This document shows positions 22,282-30,081 of a DNA stretch of 64,000 nucleotides, one piece after another. The position numbers and the translations under genes are program-made. A model generated the notes under the pieces. The model did not search any database, was not told the origin of the DNA, and saw nothing but the letters and a program-made list of their open reading frames with translations. How positions within the stretch are numbered: the stretch's first letter is position 1; each line of letters opens with the position of its first letter. Source of the DNA: Mycobacterium sp. ITM-2016-00318 (GTDB lineage: Bacteria > Actinomycetota > Actinomycetes > Mycobacteriales > Mycobacteriaceae); assembly GCF_002968285.2 (NCBI RefSeq), contig NZ_CP134400.1, forward strand, positions 2,480,001-2,544,000. The letters run 5' to 3'.

Positions 22282-22842
22282 TCAGCGGCCAGCGGCGAAT
22301 GTTCCGACCAACGTTTTGCAGAATGCGGGCAGATCGTCGGGCTTTCGGCTGGACACCAGGGTGTTGGGTCCGCGCGAGCACACCACCACTTCCTCGTCGA
22401 CCCAATTGGCGCCCGCGTTGAGCAGATCTATGCGCAGGCTCGGCCACGACGTGATCATCCGGCCGCGTACCACGTCGGCGTCGATCATGGTCCACGGGGC
22501 GTGGCAGATGGCCGCCACGGGTCGTCCGGTGTCGAAGAAACTGCGGGTGAAGTGCACCGCTGCCGCGTTCCCACGCAGGAAGTCGGGGTTCGCGACGCCA
22601 CCGGGCAACACCAGCCCGTCGTACTCGGCCGCGGCGACGGAATTGGCCGCCTTGTCCGCCTCGAACGTGTCGGCGGGCGTCAGGTGGTTGAACGCCTGGA
22701 TTTTGCCCACCTCGGTGGACACCAGTTCCGGTGTGCCGCCCGCTTTCTCGACGGCCTTCCAGGGCTCGGTCAACTCGACCTGCTCGACGCCTTCTGGGGC
22801 GACGAGGAAGGCGATGCGCTTACCGGCCAAAGTGGTGGTCAT
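22282..22842 (-). CDS. DJ-1/PfpI family protein (type 1 glutamine-amidotransferase-like)
   Basis: This 186-residue protein has the DJ-1/PfpI flavodoxin-like fold. The nucleophile elbow is 'AAICHAPW' (Cys about 117, His next), and a conserved Glu lies in 'VELTEPW' (about 23). The 'LVLPGGVANPDFLR' loop is typical of the PfpI subgroup that includes stress-response deglycase or protease-like proteins. The substrate is unknown. ATG at 22842 has AAAGAGG upstream, so it is separately initiated. It lies between two ABC transporter pairs on the same strand, 70 bases after the copy 1 ATPase. Confidence 0.9.
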   Translation of the reverse strand: MTTTLAGKRIAFLVAPEGVEQVELTEPWKAVEKAGGTPELVSTEVGKIQAFNHLTPADTFEADKAANSVAAAEYDGLVLPGGVANPDFLRGNAAAVHFTRSFFDTGRPVAAICHAPWTMIDADVVRGRMITSWPSLRIDLLNAGANWVDEEVVVCSRGPNTLVSSRKPDDLPAFCKTLVGTFAAGR

Positions 22843-22912
22843 GTCTGCCTCTTTCCTTTTGTCGCGTGGTCGGCCGCATACCCACGCGATTGGGGAGGCA
22901 ATCATGTGTCGA

Positions 22913-23905
22913 TCAGTCGATCGACACCTCGCGACCCTCGATCGCATCGCGCACGCCTGCCGGGCCGAGGCGCTCGCGGAAGGCCTTTCCGGTGTAGCCG
23001 GTCACCGTGGCGTCGGTGCGGGCCCGCACGGTGGCCGAGCGGGGCAGCCCGAACAGCGTTCCGATCTCACCGAAGTAGTCACCCGCGGTCGCGACGCGAA
23101 GCAATTCCTCACCGCCGTCGGCCAATTGGCGGACGATCTCGAACTCGCCCGCGTCGACGACGTAGATGAGATCGCCCATCGAACCCTGCTCGAACAGCAC
23201 CTCACCGGGTGACAGCCGGATGGCTTCCGGCGGCCGATCCGTTGTCGCCACGTGTGGTACCAGTTCGACCACCCGGTCGGCGAGCGGCAGCATCCGGGTG
23301 TCGTGAGTCGCCACCACGACGAGGCGGTCACCGGAGGCGAGTTCGCGGATCAGCCGCAGCACCTCTTCGACCTGAATGAAGTCCAGGTGCGCGGTCGGCT
23401 CGTCGGCCAGGATCAGCGGCGGGTCGAGCGCGATGGCGCGCGCGACGGCGACCCGCTGTTGCTGCCCGCCGCTGAGGTCGCCGGGGCGGTGCCGCATCCG
23501 GTCCTTCAGGCCGACCCGCTCCAGCAGTTCCTCGGCGCGCCTGCGTGACTCCTTGCTCTTCACCCCCGCCGCGTCCATCGGCACCATGACGTTCTCCAGC
23601 GCGGTCAGGCTGGCCAACAGGTTGAAGGCCTGGAACACGATGCCGACGGTCCGGCGCCGGTACAACGTCAGTGCGGGCGCAGCCAATCCGGTCACGTCCA
23701 CATTCCCGAGAGCGATACGGCCCGACGTCGGGCGCAGGATGCCGCCCAGACACGACAGCAGGGTGGTTTTGCCACAACCGCTCGGACCAAGCAGCAGCGC
23801 CAGCGAGCCCGCTTTGACCTCGAGGTTGAGCCCGTCGATCGGCCGCACCGCGTAGCCACCGCTGTTGTACTCGACGACAAGATCGTCGATACGGAGATCG
23901 CCCAT
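22913..23905 (-). CDS. ABC transporter ATPase with C-terminal cyclic-nucleotide-binding domain (copy 1)
   Basis: This 330-residue paralogue of the ATPase at 20143-21162 has Walker A 'LGPSGCGKTTLL' (about 38), signature 'LSGGQQQRVAVARA' (about 146) and Walker B 'LILADEPT'. The cNMP-binding cassette is 'FGEIGTLFGLPRSATVRA' (about residues 281-298). Its ATG at 23905 overlaps the permease stop by one base (TGATG). The key Glu and Arg of the cassette are present, so cAMP binding is likely but unproven. It is predicted to act in the cytoplasm, bound to the FtsX-like permease. Confidence 0.88.
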   Translation of the reverse strand: MGDLRIDDLVVEYNSGGYAVRPIDGLNLEVKAGSLALLLGPSGCGKTTLLSCLGGILRPTSGRIALGNVDVTGLAAPALTLYRRRTVGIVFQAFNLLASLTALENVMVPMDAAGVKSKESRRRAEELLERVGLKDRMRHRPGDLSGGQQQRVAVARAIALDPPLILADEPTAHLDFIQVEEVLRLIRELASGDRLVVVATHDTRMLPLADRVVELVPHVATTDRPPEAIRLSPGEVLFEQGSMGDLIYVVDAGEFEIVRQLADGGEELLRVATAGDYFGEIGTLFGLPRSATVRARTDATVTGYTGKAFRERLGPAGVRDAIEGREVSID

Positions 23906-24954
23906 CACGGCCCCCCGAACGCGAGCGCGGGATCGATGGTCACCGCACGCCGCATTCCGGCGATGCTCGCGAGCAGCCCGATCAGCACCCCGACGACGGG
24001 CAACAACAGATATGCCGATGTCGGCACCACCACCCGCATCGGGAACAGCGGCCCGAGCACCAACGAGACAACTCCGCCCAGCACCGCGGCGACCACCGCG
24101 ACGACGACGGCCTGCAGGCACAACCCGGCCAACACTGATCGTGTCGAGACACCAACTGCCTTGAGCACGGCGAAGTCTCGGGTGCGTTCGAGCGCGGAGA
24201 GGTAGATCACCGAGCCAACGATGAGCGCGGCGACGATCCACAGCAGAACCGCGATCATCGTGATCGCCGAGACCGCGGCCGTCATCGGTCGCAACAGGTC
24301 CGCCACCGCACCGGCCCGATCGATCGTTTTGAATCCCGTCGGCACCTGTTCGGGGGAGCCGTGGATGCCGATGGACGTCACGATCGGTTGCGCGCTGTAA
24401 CCCAACTGCTGTGCGCCGTCGACGGTCAGAAAAATATTCGGTTGGCCGGCCAGGGCGGTGGAGTCGTCGACGATGCCGACGATTCGTAAAGCCCGCGAAC
24501 CGATTTCGAGATCGTCGCCCACCCTGGCGCCGAGGATGCTCGACACCGCCGCTTCGTCAGAGTCCGACGGCGGGCGACCGCTCGCGACCGCCGGCATCCC
24601 CTGGCCGTCGGCGGGGGCGCCGAACACGTTGACGTTCCTCGTCGAGTCGCCGTCGGGCACGGTCGTCGCCGTGTAGACGAGCGGAACCGCGGCGGTGACG
24701 CCCGGAATCCGCGACGCCGTTGCAACTTCGGTCTGCGGGAACGGCGGTGAGCCGATGAACGGACCGGCGGGCCCGGACTTCACCAGGTAGGTGTCGAAGC
24801 CCAATGCATCGACGGTGTCGTCGGCCTCGACGCGAAAACCGTTGGAGAGTCCCGTGAGTACGAGCGTCATCGCGAACACCAGTCCGGTGCCCACGATCGC
24901 GATCACGAACCGCCGTCGTCGCCATTGCAGGTCGCGCAGCGTCACACGCAACAT
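23905..24954 (-). CDS. FtsX/MacB-like ABC transporter permease (copy 1)
   Basis: This 349-residue permease has the same layout as its paralogue: an N-terminal helix after 'LRDLQWRRRRFVIAI', a MacB-like extracytoplasmic domain (about 45-225) and three C-terminal helices. It resembles Rv0072 of M. tuberculosis as I recall it, once annotated as glutamine transport. The FtsX/MacB architecture instead suggests export or extraction of a lipid, peptide or lipoprotein. It starts at ATG 24954 without a ribosome site and with TAGCGT 6 bases upstream. It heads the minus-strand block. Confidence 0.88.
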   Translation of the reverse strand: MLRVTLRDLQWRRRRFVIAIVGTGLVFAMTLVLTGLSNGFRVEADDTVDALGFDTYLVKSGPAGPFIGSPPFPQTEVATASRIPGVTAAVPLVYTATTVPDGDSTRNVNVFGAPADGQGMPAVASGRPPSDSDEAAVSSILGARVGDDLEIGSRALRIVGIVDDSTALAGQPNIFLTVDGAQQLGYSAQPIVTSIGIHGSPEQVPTGFKTIDRAGAVADLLRPMTAAVSAITMIAVLLWIVAALIVGSVIYLSALERTRDFAVLKAVGVSTRSVLAGLCLQAVVVAVVAAVLGGVVSLVLGPLFPMRVVVPTSAYLLLPVVGVLIGLLASIAGMRRAVTIDPALAFGGP

Positions 24955-24960
24955 GTGGTG

Positions 24961-24966
24961 ACGCTA
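24961..24966 (-). promoter_or_regulatory. Leaderless-type -10 (TAGCGT) for permease/ATPase copy 1
   Basis: On the minus strand TAGCGT ends exactly 6 bases before the permease ATG at 24954. This is the expected geometry for transcription starting at the A of the start codon. Confidence 0.55.
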
Positions 24967-25166
24967 CGTCAGCGCCGAGACTTCTGGTGGGTCGTTTGCC
25001 GGATGAAGTCAAATGTGACGAAAACTACTGTGGAATACTGACTGTCGCAGGCCCGGTTATCTCCGGTCAGGACGGTAGAATCGATCGGGAACCGGCCATC
25101 AGGCCTGATACATCGCGCTTTCACCGCTGAGTGGCGCACCTGGTGAGCACGAACAAAGGAACGAGC

Positions 25167-25322
25167 GTGACTGCATTGCAGGACTGGCTCAACATTCGCC
25201 CCTTCGACCCGAGGGATCACGTCAAAGCGTTCATCTGCGCGTTGCGTGGCGATTCCGCGAACGACACCGCGGACGTCGTCGCCGAACCGGTGCTGATCCG
25301 GCCCGGCGTCGAACGCTGCTGA
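25167..25322 (+). CDS. Possible small protein, 51 residues, unknown function
   Basis: I do not recognise this product. The frame opens with GTG at 25167 (beginning 'VTALQDWLNIRPFDPRDHVK' with formyl-Met for Val) and ends in Glu-Arg-Cys. In its favour, AAAGGA lies 6 bases upstream, and most third codon positions are G or C, as in neighbouring genes. It also fits exactly between the divergent permease and the convergent transporter gene, ending 4 bases before the latter's stop. It has no membrane segment and two cysteines. A GTG at 25143 would add 8 residues. It may also be non-coding. Confidence 0.45.
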   Translation: MTALQDWLNIRPFDPRDHVKAFICALRGDSANDTADVVAEPVLIRPGVERC

Positions 25323-25326
25323 TTCC

Positions 25327-26937
25327 TCAGCGCCGGTGCCGGCGCGGCGCTGAGTCGGGCGGTGCCGCGCCGATCATCTGCGTGGGGGTGTCGTCGCCGT
25401 CGACGCCGGGCGCGCCAGTCACCGGTTCGTCGGCATGCTCGTGGCGTCCGCTGATCAGCAGCGCGAGAACAGCGCCGACGACGCAGACGATAGCGGTGAT
25501 GCCGAACATCTCGCCGTACTGCATGGCGAATGCGGTCTTGTACTTCGCCGCCTCGGCAGCGAGCTTGGCCGCCAGATTGTCGGCTTTCGGCGCGGGCAAC
25601 GACTGCAGGATCTGATTGAACCTGTACAGGCCCCATGCGCTCAGCCCGGCGATCCCCACCAGCATGCCGATCATCCTGGCCACCACGACTGCCGCCGAGG
25701 CGATGCCGTGCTGGGCGGACGGCACCACGCGCAGCGTCGCCGACGTCAGCGGGCCGATCACCAGGCCGAGTCCCAGGCCGGCGATGGCCAGGTCGGTGTC
25801 GAGCACCGGCAGCGCCACGAACCCGAGGTCGTGACGGGCGGCCAGCAGATTGACCGGCCACTGCGCTATCAGGTAATAGCCGCCCGCGGCGATCAGCAGG
25901 CCGATACAGGCCACTGCCCGATCGCCGATCCTGGTGGCGATCCAGCCGCCGAGTAGCGCGCCGATCGGCAGGGCGATGAGGAAGCGCAGCAAAAGGAAGG
26001 CGGCTTCGTTCTGATCCTGGCCGAGGACGCCCTGGCCGAAGAGTTCGACGTTGACGAGCGTCACCATCAACGCGGCGCCCGCCGTCAAGGACGCGCCGAG
26101 CGCGGCCAGGAACGGACGGAAAACCACGCCGGCGGGGTCGATAAGCCGGGTAGTGGCGAAGCGTTCCCACACGAAGAAGGCGACGGCTGCGACGAGCGCG
26201 CCGATCAGCAGCGGCGGACCGTATGGCGGCAGCACGTGCTTGCCGTCCGGTGCCGGGTTGTACATGCCGATGACGATCAAGCCGAGGGTGATCGCCAGCA
26301 GGATGCCGCCGACGACGTCCACTTTTTCCGGCTGTTCGCTGCGCATCTTGGGCGGCAGGCTGAAGTGGATCATCACCATCGCGATGACCGCGAGCGGCAC
26401 GTTGACCCAGAACACCGACTGCCAGTGATGAAACAGCCAGGCCAGGGCGATGCCGTACATCGGGCCCAGCACGCTGCCCAGCTCCTGAGCCGCACCGATG
26501 CCTCCGAGCACCCCCGCCCGGTTGCGGGCCGCCCACAGATCGGCCGCCAGCGCCAGCGTGACCGGAAGCAGCGCACCGCTGGCGGCGCCCTGCACGACGC
26601 GGCCGATGACCAGCATCGTGAGATCGGTCGATAAGGCGGTGATCACCGAACCGATGGCGAAGCCCGCCAGGCTGACCTGAAGCAGCATCTTGCGGCCGAA
26701 ACGGTCCGAGGCGCGGCCCAGCAGCGGCATCGCCGCGATGTAGCCGAGCAGGTATCCGGTGACGATCGGGGTGACGCGCTGAATCTGATTGATTGCGATG
26801 CCGACGTCGGACATGATGTCGCGGATGATCGTGACCACGACATAGGTGTCGAGGGCACCGAGCAGCACGGCGAGCGCACCCGCGCTGATCGCTATTCGGC
26901 GGCTCCGGTTCGAACCCACCGGCGCTGCGACCGTCAT
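25327..26937 (-). CDS. P55-type major facilitator transporter (triacylglyceride/drug exporter)
   Basis: This is a 536-residue MFS transporter with about fourteen membrane helices. It carries the MFS motif A '[10 protein letters not shown]' (about residues 78-87) and motif C-like '[15 protein letters not shown]'. With LprG it is known in mycobacteria to move triacylglycerides and related lipids toward the outer membrane; loss gives drug sensitivity. ATG at 26937 overlaps the lprG stop by one base (TGATG), so the two are coupled. The C-terminal tail after the last helix is long and charged. The ortholog is Rv1410c (P55). Confidence 0.94.
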   Translation of the reverse strand: MTVAAPVGSNRSRRIAISAGALAVLLGALDTYVVVTIIRDIMSDVGIAINQIQRVTPIVTGYLLGYIAAMPLLGRASDRFGRKMLLQVSLAGFAIGSVITALSTDLTMLVIGRVVQGAASGALLPVTLALAADLWAARNRAGVLGGIGAAQELGSVLGPMYGIALAWLFHHWQSVFWVNVPLAVIAMVMIHFSLPPKMRSEQPEKVDVVGGILLAITLGLIVIGMYNPAPDGKHVLPPYGPPLLIGALVAAVAFFVWERFATTRLIDPAGVVFRPFLAALGASLTAGAALMVTLVNVELFGQGVLGQDQNEAAFLLLRFLIALPIGALLGGWIATRIGDRAVACIGLLIAAGGYYLIAQWPVNLLAARHDLGFVALPVLDTDLAIAGLGLGLVIGPLTSATLRVVPSAQHGIASAAVVVARMIGMLVGIAGLSAWGLYRFNQILQSLPAPKADNLAAKLAAEAAKYKTAFAMQYGEMFGITAIVCVVGAVLALLISGRHEHADEPVTGAPGVDGDDTPTQMIGAAPPDSAPRRHRR

Positions 26938-27653
26938 CAAACGGCGGGTTTGGAGACGGTGACGGGCTTGTCCCAATCCGACAGCGTCATCTGCACGCTG
27001 TTGCCTTCCGACGGCTCCAGCTTCGCCTGCACCAGCTTGTGGTCGCCGTCCTTCTCGATCCACGCCGTGCCGGGGACCGGTCCGGTCGCCTTGATCGGCG
27101 GGGCGATCTTGTTGACCGCGTCGGCGCTGACCTGACCGGTGACCTTGACCGTCTCCACACCGTTGATGGTCTCGGTGCTCTCCGATTTCGGCTCGCTGAA
27201 GTTCGCCAGCACATTCGCCAGACCGGTATCCGGATTGAGGATGGCGGCAACGTCATAGACGTCGGCGGCCGGCCCCATGTCGATGTAGCTGTCACCGGAG
27301 AGCGCGACGTAGAGGATGGAGTCGGCGACGACGAAGTTGGCGTCCACGTCGCTGCCCTGGAAGGTCAGCTTCGTATTGCCTTGGGCGGCGACCGCGGGCA
27401 CGTTGGTCAGGTCACCGGCGAGGGTCTTGATGGGCAGATCCTCGAGTGTTCCCTGCACGCTCAGGTCCAGATGAACGCTCTTGAGGTTGCGGGTCGCGGT
27501 GTTGGACTCTTTCAGCAACGTCGCCGCGTCCGGCAGCGATTCGCTCGACTTCTGATCTGACGATGAACAACCGGCAATGAGGACTGTCGCTGCGAAAAGT
27601 GCGGTGAGGATTAGCCAAAGAGATCGGACTGCGTTTTTTGGGCGCGTCTGCAT
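26937..27653 (-). CDS. lprG: Lipoprotein LprG
   Basis: LprG binds triacylated lipids in a hydrophobic pocket and works with P55 in delivery to the cell surface. The 238-residue precursor has a signal peptide and a lipobox 'LIAGC' (Cys about residue 27), followed by a LppX/LprAFG domain. ATG at 27653 gives an N-terminus '[13 protein letters not shown]' with the right charge. It has no Shine-Dalgarno but TACGAT exactly 6 bases upstream, consistent with a leaderless mRNA. It is divergent from ribC, with only 40 bases between the two start codons. Confidence 0.95.
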   Translation of the reverse strand: MQTRPKNAVRSLWLILTALFAATVLIAGCSSSDQKSSESLPDAATLLKESNTATRNLKSVHLDLSVQGTLEDLPIKTLAGDLTNVPAVAAQGNTKLTFQGSDVDANFVVADSILYVALSGDSYIDMGPAADVYDVAAILNPDTGLANVLANFSEPKSESTETINGVETVKVTGQVSADAVNKIAPPIKATGPVPGTAWIEKDGDHKLVQAKLEPSEGNSVQMTLSDWDKPVTVSKPAV

Positions 27654-27659
27654 GAGTGC

Positions 27660-27665
27660 ATCGTA
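27660..27665 (-). promoter_or_regulatory. Leaderless-type -10 (TACGAT) for lprG-p55
   Basis: On the minus strand TACGAT is followed by 6 bases and the lprG ATG. Its -35 position (about 27683-27688) would coincide with the ribC -10. Confidence 0.55.
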
Positions 27666-27680
27666 GAGGGTGACGCTGCG

Positions 27681-27686
27681 TACCCT
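27681..27686 (+). promoter_or_regulatory. Leaderless-type -10 (TACCCT) for ribC
   Basis: TACCCT is followed by 7 bases and the ribC GTG at 27694. Its -35 position (about 27658-27663) would coincide with the lprG -10. Confidence 0.55.
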
Positions 27687-27693
27687 GATTGGC

Positions 27694-28299
27694 GTGTTCA
27701 CCGGAATCGTCGAAGAGCTGGGCGAAGTGGTCGGCAAGGAAGACCTCGCCGACGCGGCACGATTCGTGATCCGCGGGCCCGTCGTCACCGCCGATGCGGG
27801 ACACGGCGACTCGATCGCCGTCAACGGCGTGTGCCTCACCGTGGTGGAGGTACAGGCAGGTGGGCAGTTCTCCGCCGACGTCATGAAGGAGACGCTGGAC
27901 CGCTCGAGCCTGGCGGGCGTCGGTGTCGGAAGCCACGTCAATCTGGAACGGGCCGCGGCACTCAACAGCCGGCTCGGCGGTCACATCGTGCAGGGCCACG
28001 TCGACGGCACCGGACCAGTGATTGCGCGCACACCTTCCGAACACTGGGAGGTGGTGCGGATAGCGCTGCCGACCGGCCTTTCCCGCTACGTCGTGGAGAA
28101 GGGCTCGATCACCGTCGATGGTGTGTCTTTGACGGTTTCCGGCATCGGCCGTGACTGGTTCGAGGTATCGCTGATCCCCACCACACTGTCGCTGACCACA
28201 CTGGGCCGCGCGACGGTCGGCACGCAGGTCAACCTCGAGGTCGACGTCATCGCCAAGTATGTTGAACGGCTCATGACATGGGATAATCCTTCTACCTAG
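27694..28299 (+). CDS. ribC: Riboflavin synthase alpha subunit
   Basis: The enzyme dismutates two 6,7-dimethyl-8-ribityllumazine molecules into riboflavin and the pyrimidine precursor. The 201-residue product has the two tandem lumazine-binding barrels expected: the first opens 'MFTGIVEELGEV' and contains 'VNGVCLTV', the second contains 'GHIVQGHVDGTG' and 'VDGVSLTV'. I chose GTG at 27694 because it produces the conserved MFTGIVEE start and has TACCCT 7 bases upstream. An earlier frame extension would be atypical. It supplies flavin together with ribD, ribBA and ribH in this window. Confidence 0.96.
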   Translation: MFTGIVEELGEVVGKEDLADAARFVIRGPVVTADAGHGDSIAVNGVCLTVVEVQAGGQFSADVMKETLDRSSLAGVGVGSHVNLERAAALNSRLGGHIVQGHVDGTGPVIARTPSEHWEVVRIALPTGLSRYVVEKGSITVDGVSLTVSGIGRDWFEVSLIPTTLSLTTLGRATVGTQVNLEVDVIAKYVERLMTWDNPST

Positions 28300-28667
28300 T
28301 GTTTTCAACACGGGTCAAAGATGACGGCGAATGCCCGTCTGAATTTTCCCCACCCAAGCAAGAGCATCGGCCGAAGCGCCGCAGCCCGGCAGCTCGTGGA
28401 ACTTGTTTCCAGCGGTCGTGGCGCAGGGCGCTGCGTTGCTCATGTGCGGACGGTATCGGCGCCTACCGACGACATGGGGCGGTCTCGCCAGCACGTGGGC
28501 AGAACCGGCGAGACCTTCGGCTGCGCGAACGGCCGACCATTCGCGCGTCTCCTCCCTGGACAGGGTTACCCGTGCCCTGATTTTCATGAAACCGCGTTAA
28601 TTACTTTCGCGTACTCAGTCGGCGCGCTAGACGGTATGAGGGGCTGGGGCCCCGCTCACATGTGAAC
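28300..28667 (+). other. Gene-poor stretch between ribC and the IS110-family element
   Basis: I find no supported gene in these 368 bases. Frames open on both strands (for example 28321-28665 plus and 28315-28587 minus), but third-position composition is not like neighbouring genes and no family is recognised. Small structures are present: GTGTT/AACAC at 28299-28311 right after the ribC stop, and a 10-bp palindrome TCACATGTGA at 28656-28665. From memory, M. tuberculosis has two small hypothetical genes here; these bases may be a decayed remnant. Confidence 0.5.
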
Positions 28668-28727
28668 GTGGGTTGCCGACAGGAATTGGGTCCTGGCCGG
28701 TAGAGCCACAAGATGTGGGAGGCCCCA

Positions 28728-29810
28728 GTGAAGATTCAGCGTACGAGTGTTGGGTTGGATGTGCACGCGCGATCGGTTGTTGCGTGTGCTTTGGATGGGG
28801 ACACCGGTGAGGTGTTCCAGCGACGGTTGACTCCCGATCACGGGGAGATTGTCGGTTGGCTTGGTGATCTGCCGGGCCCGGTGGCGGTGACCTATGAGGC
28901 CGGCCCGACCGGGTTCCGGTTGGCTCGAGCGTTGACCGCTGCCGGGATCGTCTGTGAGGTGGCGGCACCGTCGAAGTTGATTCGTCCCGTCGGGGACCGG
29001 GTCAAAACCGATACCCGTGACGCCACCCATTTGGCCCGGTTGCTGCATCTGGGTCAGATCACCGCAGTGACGATTCCCCCCGCCAGCCAGGAAGCCGCCC
29101 GTGACCTGCTCCGTGCTCGGGACGACTGCCGCACCGACCTCATGACTGCTCGGCACCGGGTTTCCAAATTGCTGCTGCGTCAAGGGATTGTGTACTCCGG
29201 TGGGCAGGCCTGGAATGGCAAGCACGAGAGCTGGTTACGTGCCCAGCGGTTCGATAATCCGGCACTGCATATCAGCTATGAGGCCGCGTTCGACGCGATG
29301 CTGGCATGTGTGGATCGCCGTGACCGCCTCGACGACGCGATCAGCGCAATGGCCGCCGACAGCGAGTTCACTGCGGTAGTGCACCGGTTGGGCTGCATTC
29401 GCGGGGTAGCCACGCTGACGGCGTTCGGGTTGGCGGTCGAGATCGGCGACTGGCACCGACTGACCGGCCGCAGCATCGGCGCCTATGTCGGTTTAGTACC
29501 CAGCGAATACTCCTCCGGGGACAGTCGCACCCAGGGCGGCGTCACCAAGACCGGCAACGGCCACGTCCGCCGGCTGCTGGTCGAAGCCGCGTGGCACCAC
29601 CGCAGCCGATATCGGCCCGGGGCTGAACTGCGGCGGCGGTGGGAGCTGGCCTCGCCGGCGGTGCGGGCCCGGGGTCAGGCAGCCAACCGGCGCCTGAACT
29701 CGCGGTGGGCTGGTTTCGATGCCCGCAAGAAGCGCCCGGTCATCGCCAACGTGGCCATCGCGCGAGAATTGGCCGGCTGGTGCTGGTCACTGGCAACCAT
29801 GCCCGAGTAA
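28728..29810 (+). CDS. IS110-family DEDD transposase/recombinase
   Basis: The 360-residue recombinase has an N-terminal RuvC-like DEDD domain and a C-terminal Transposase_20 domain. The acidic residues are in 'VGLDVHARS' (about 9), 'TYEAGPTGF' (about 58) and 'TDTRDATHL' (about 96-101). The catalytic serine region is 'GAYVGLVPSEYSSGDSRTQGG' (residues split; Ser near 261). Family members use a structured RNA from the element's non-coding end to choose target and donor. GTG at 28728 is preferred over ATG 28713 because GGGAGG (28717-28722) lies 5 bases before it. It appears intact and complete. Confidence 0.93.
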   Translation: MKIQRTSVGLDVHARSVVACALDGDTGEVFQRRLTPDHGEIVGWLGDLPGPVAVTYEAGPTGFRLARALTAAGIVCEVAAPSKLIRPVGDRVKTDTRDATHLARLLHLGQITAVTIPPASQEAARDLLRARDDCRTDLMTARHRVSKLLLRQGIVYSGGQAWNGKHESWLRAQRFDNPALHISYEAAFDAMLACVDRRDRLDDAISAMAADSEFTAVVHRLGCIRGVATLTAFGLAVEIGDWHRLTGRSIGAYVGLVPSEYSSGDSRTQGGVTKTGNGHVRRLLVEAAWHHRSRYRPGAELRRRWELASPAVRARGQAANRRLNSRWAGFDARKKRPVIANVAIARELAGWCWSLATMPE

Positions 29811-29847
29811 CCCACCCCCAGTGTCCAGATGAGTGACGGTGAAGGGC

Positions 29848-30081
29848 GGCCAGCGTCCTGGAGAGACCCGCGAAACAACTATGAGCAATCATGCTGTCCC
29901 GCAGCATGATGACGCTCGACGCTAGACCCGCTGGCCAACTCCGATTCGAAGGTCCCGTCCTGCGGTAGCCAACCCGCGCATTTCAGACTGATACGCGTCG
30001 ACACGACACGCTCGCTCCCGACAGCGACACTCATCTAGTCAAAGAAGCGGCGGCCACGACGACGGTCGCGGCCGCCGCTTC
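29848..30081 (+). ncRNA. Candidate structured (bridge-type) RNA in the 3' non-coding part of the IS110 element
   Basis: Several helices can be read directly. GGCCAGCG (29848-29855) pairs with CGCTGGCC (29929-29936). Inside it ATCATGCTG (29888-29896) pairs with CAGCATGAT (29902-29910) around a 5-base loop. A 5-bp hairpin TCGCT/AGCGA lies at 30012-30027. A 12-bp stem GAAGCGGCGGCC (30044-30055) with GGCCGCCGCTTC (30070-30081) contains a further 4-bp helix. In IS110-family members of the IS1111 type the guide RNA lies downstream of the transposase gene. Size and position fit, but the guide loops could not be assigned. Confidence 0.4.
30044..30081. terminator. 12-bp GC-rich hairpin near the right end of the IS element
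   Basis: Arms 30044-30055 and 30070-30081 are perfectly complementary. The 14-base loop itself folds through CGAC/GTCG. No U-tract follows. It may stop transcripts crossing the element, or form the 3' domain of the element RNA. Confidence 0.4.

Noticed and set aside
24955..25166. A Crp/cAMP site upstream of the cNMP-ABC block
   Set aside because: One TGTGA half-site occurs near 25014, but the second half (TCACA at 6-base spacing) is missing.
28444..28600. A frame beginning Met-Cys-Gly-Arg-Tyr, like the start of SRAP/HMCES proteins
   Set aside because: Nothing after the first five residues resembles the SRAP domain, the frame ends after about 50 codons, and codon composition is poor.
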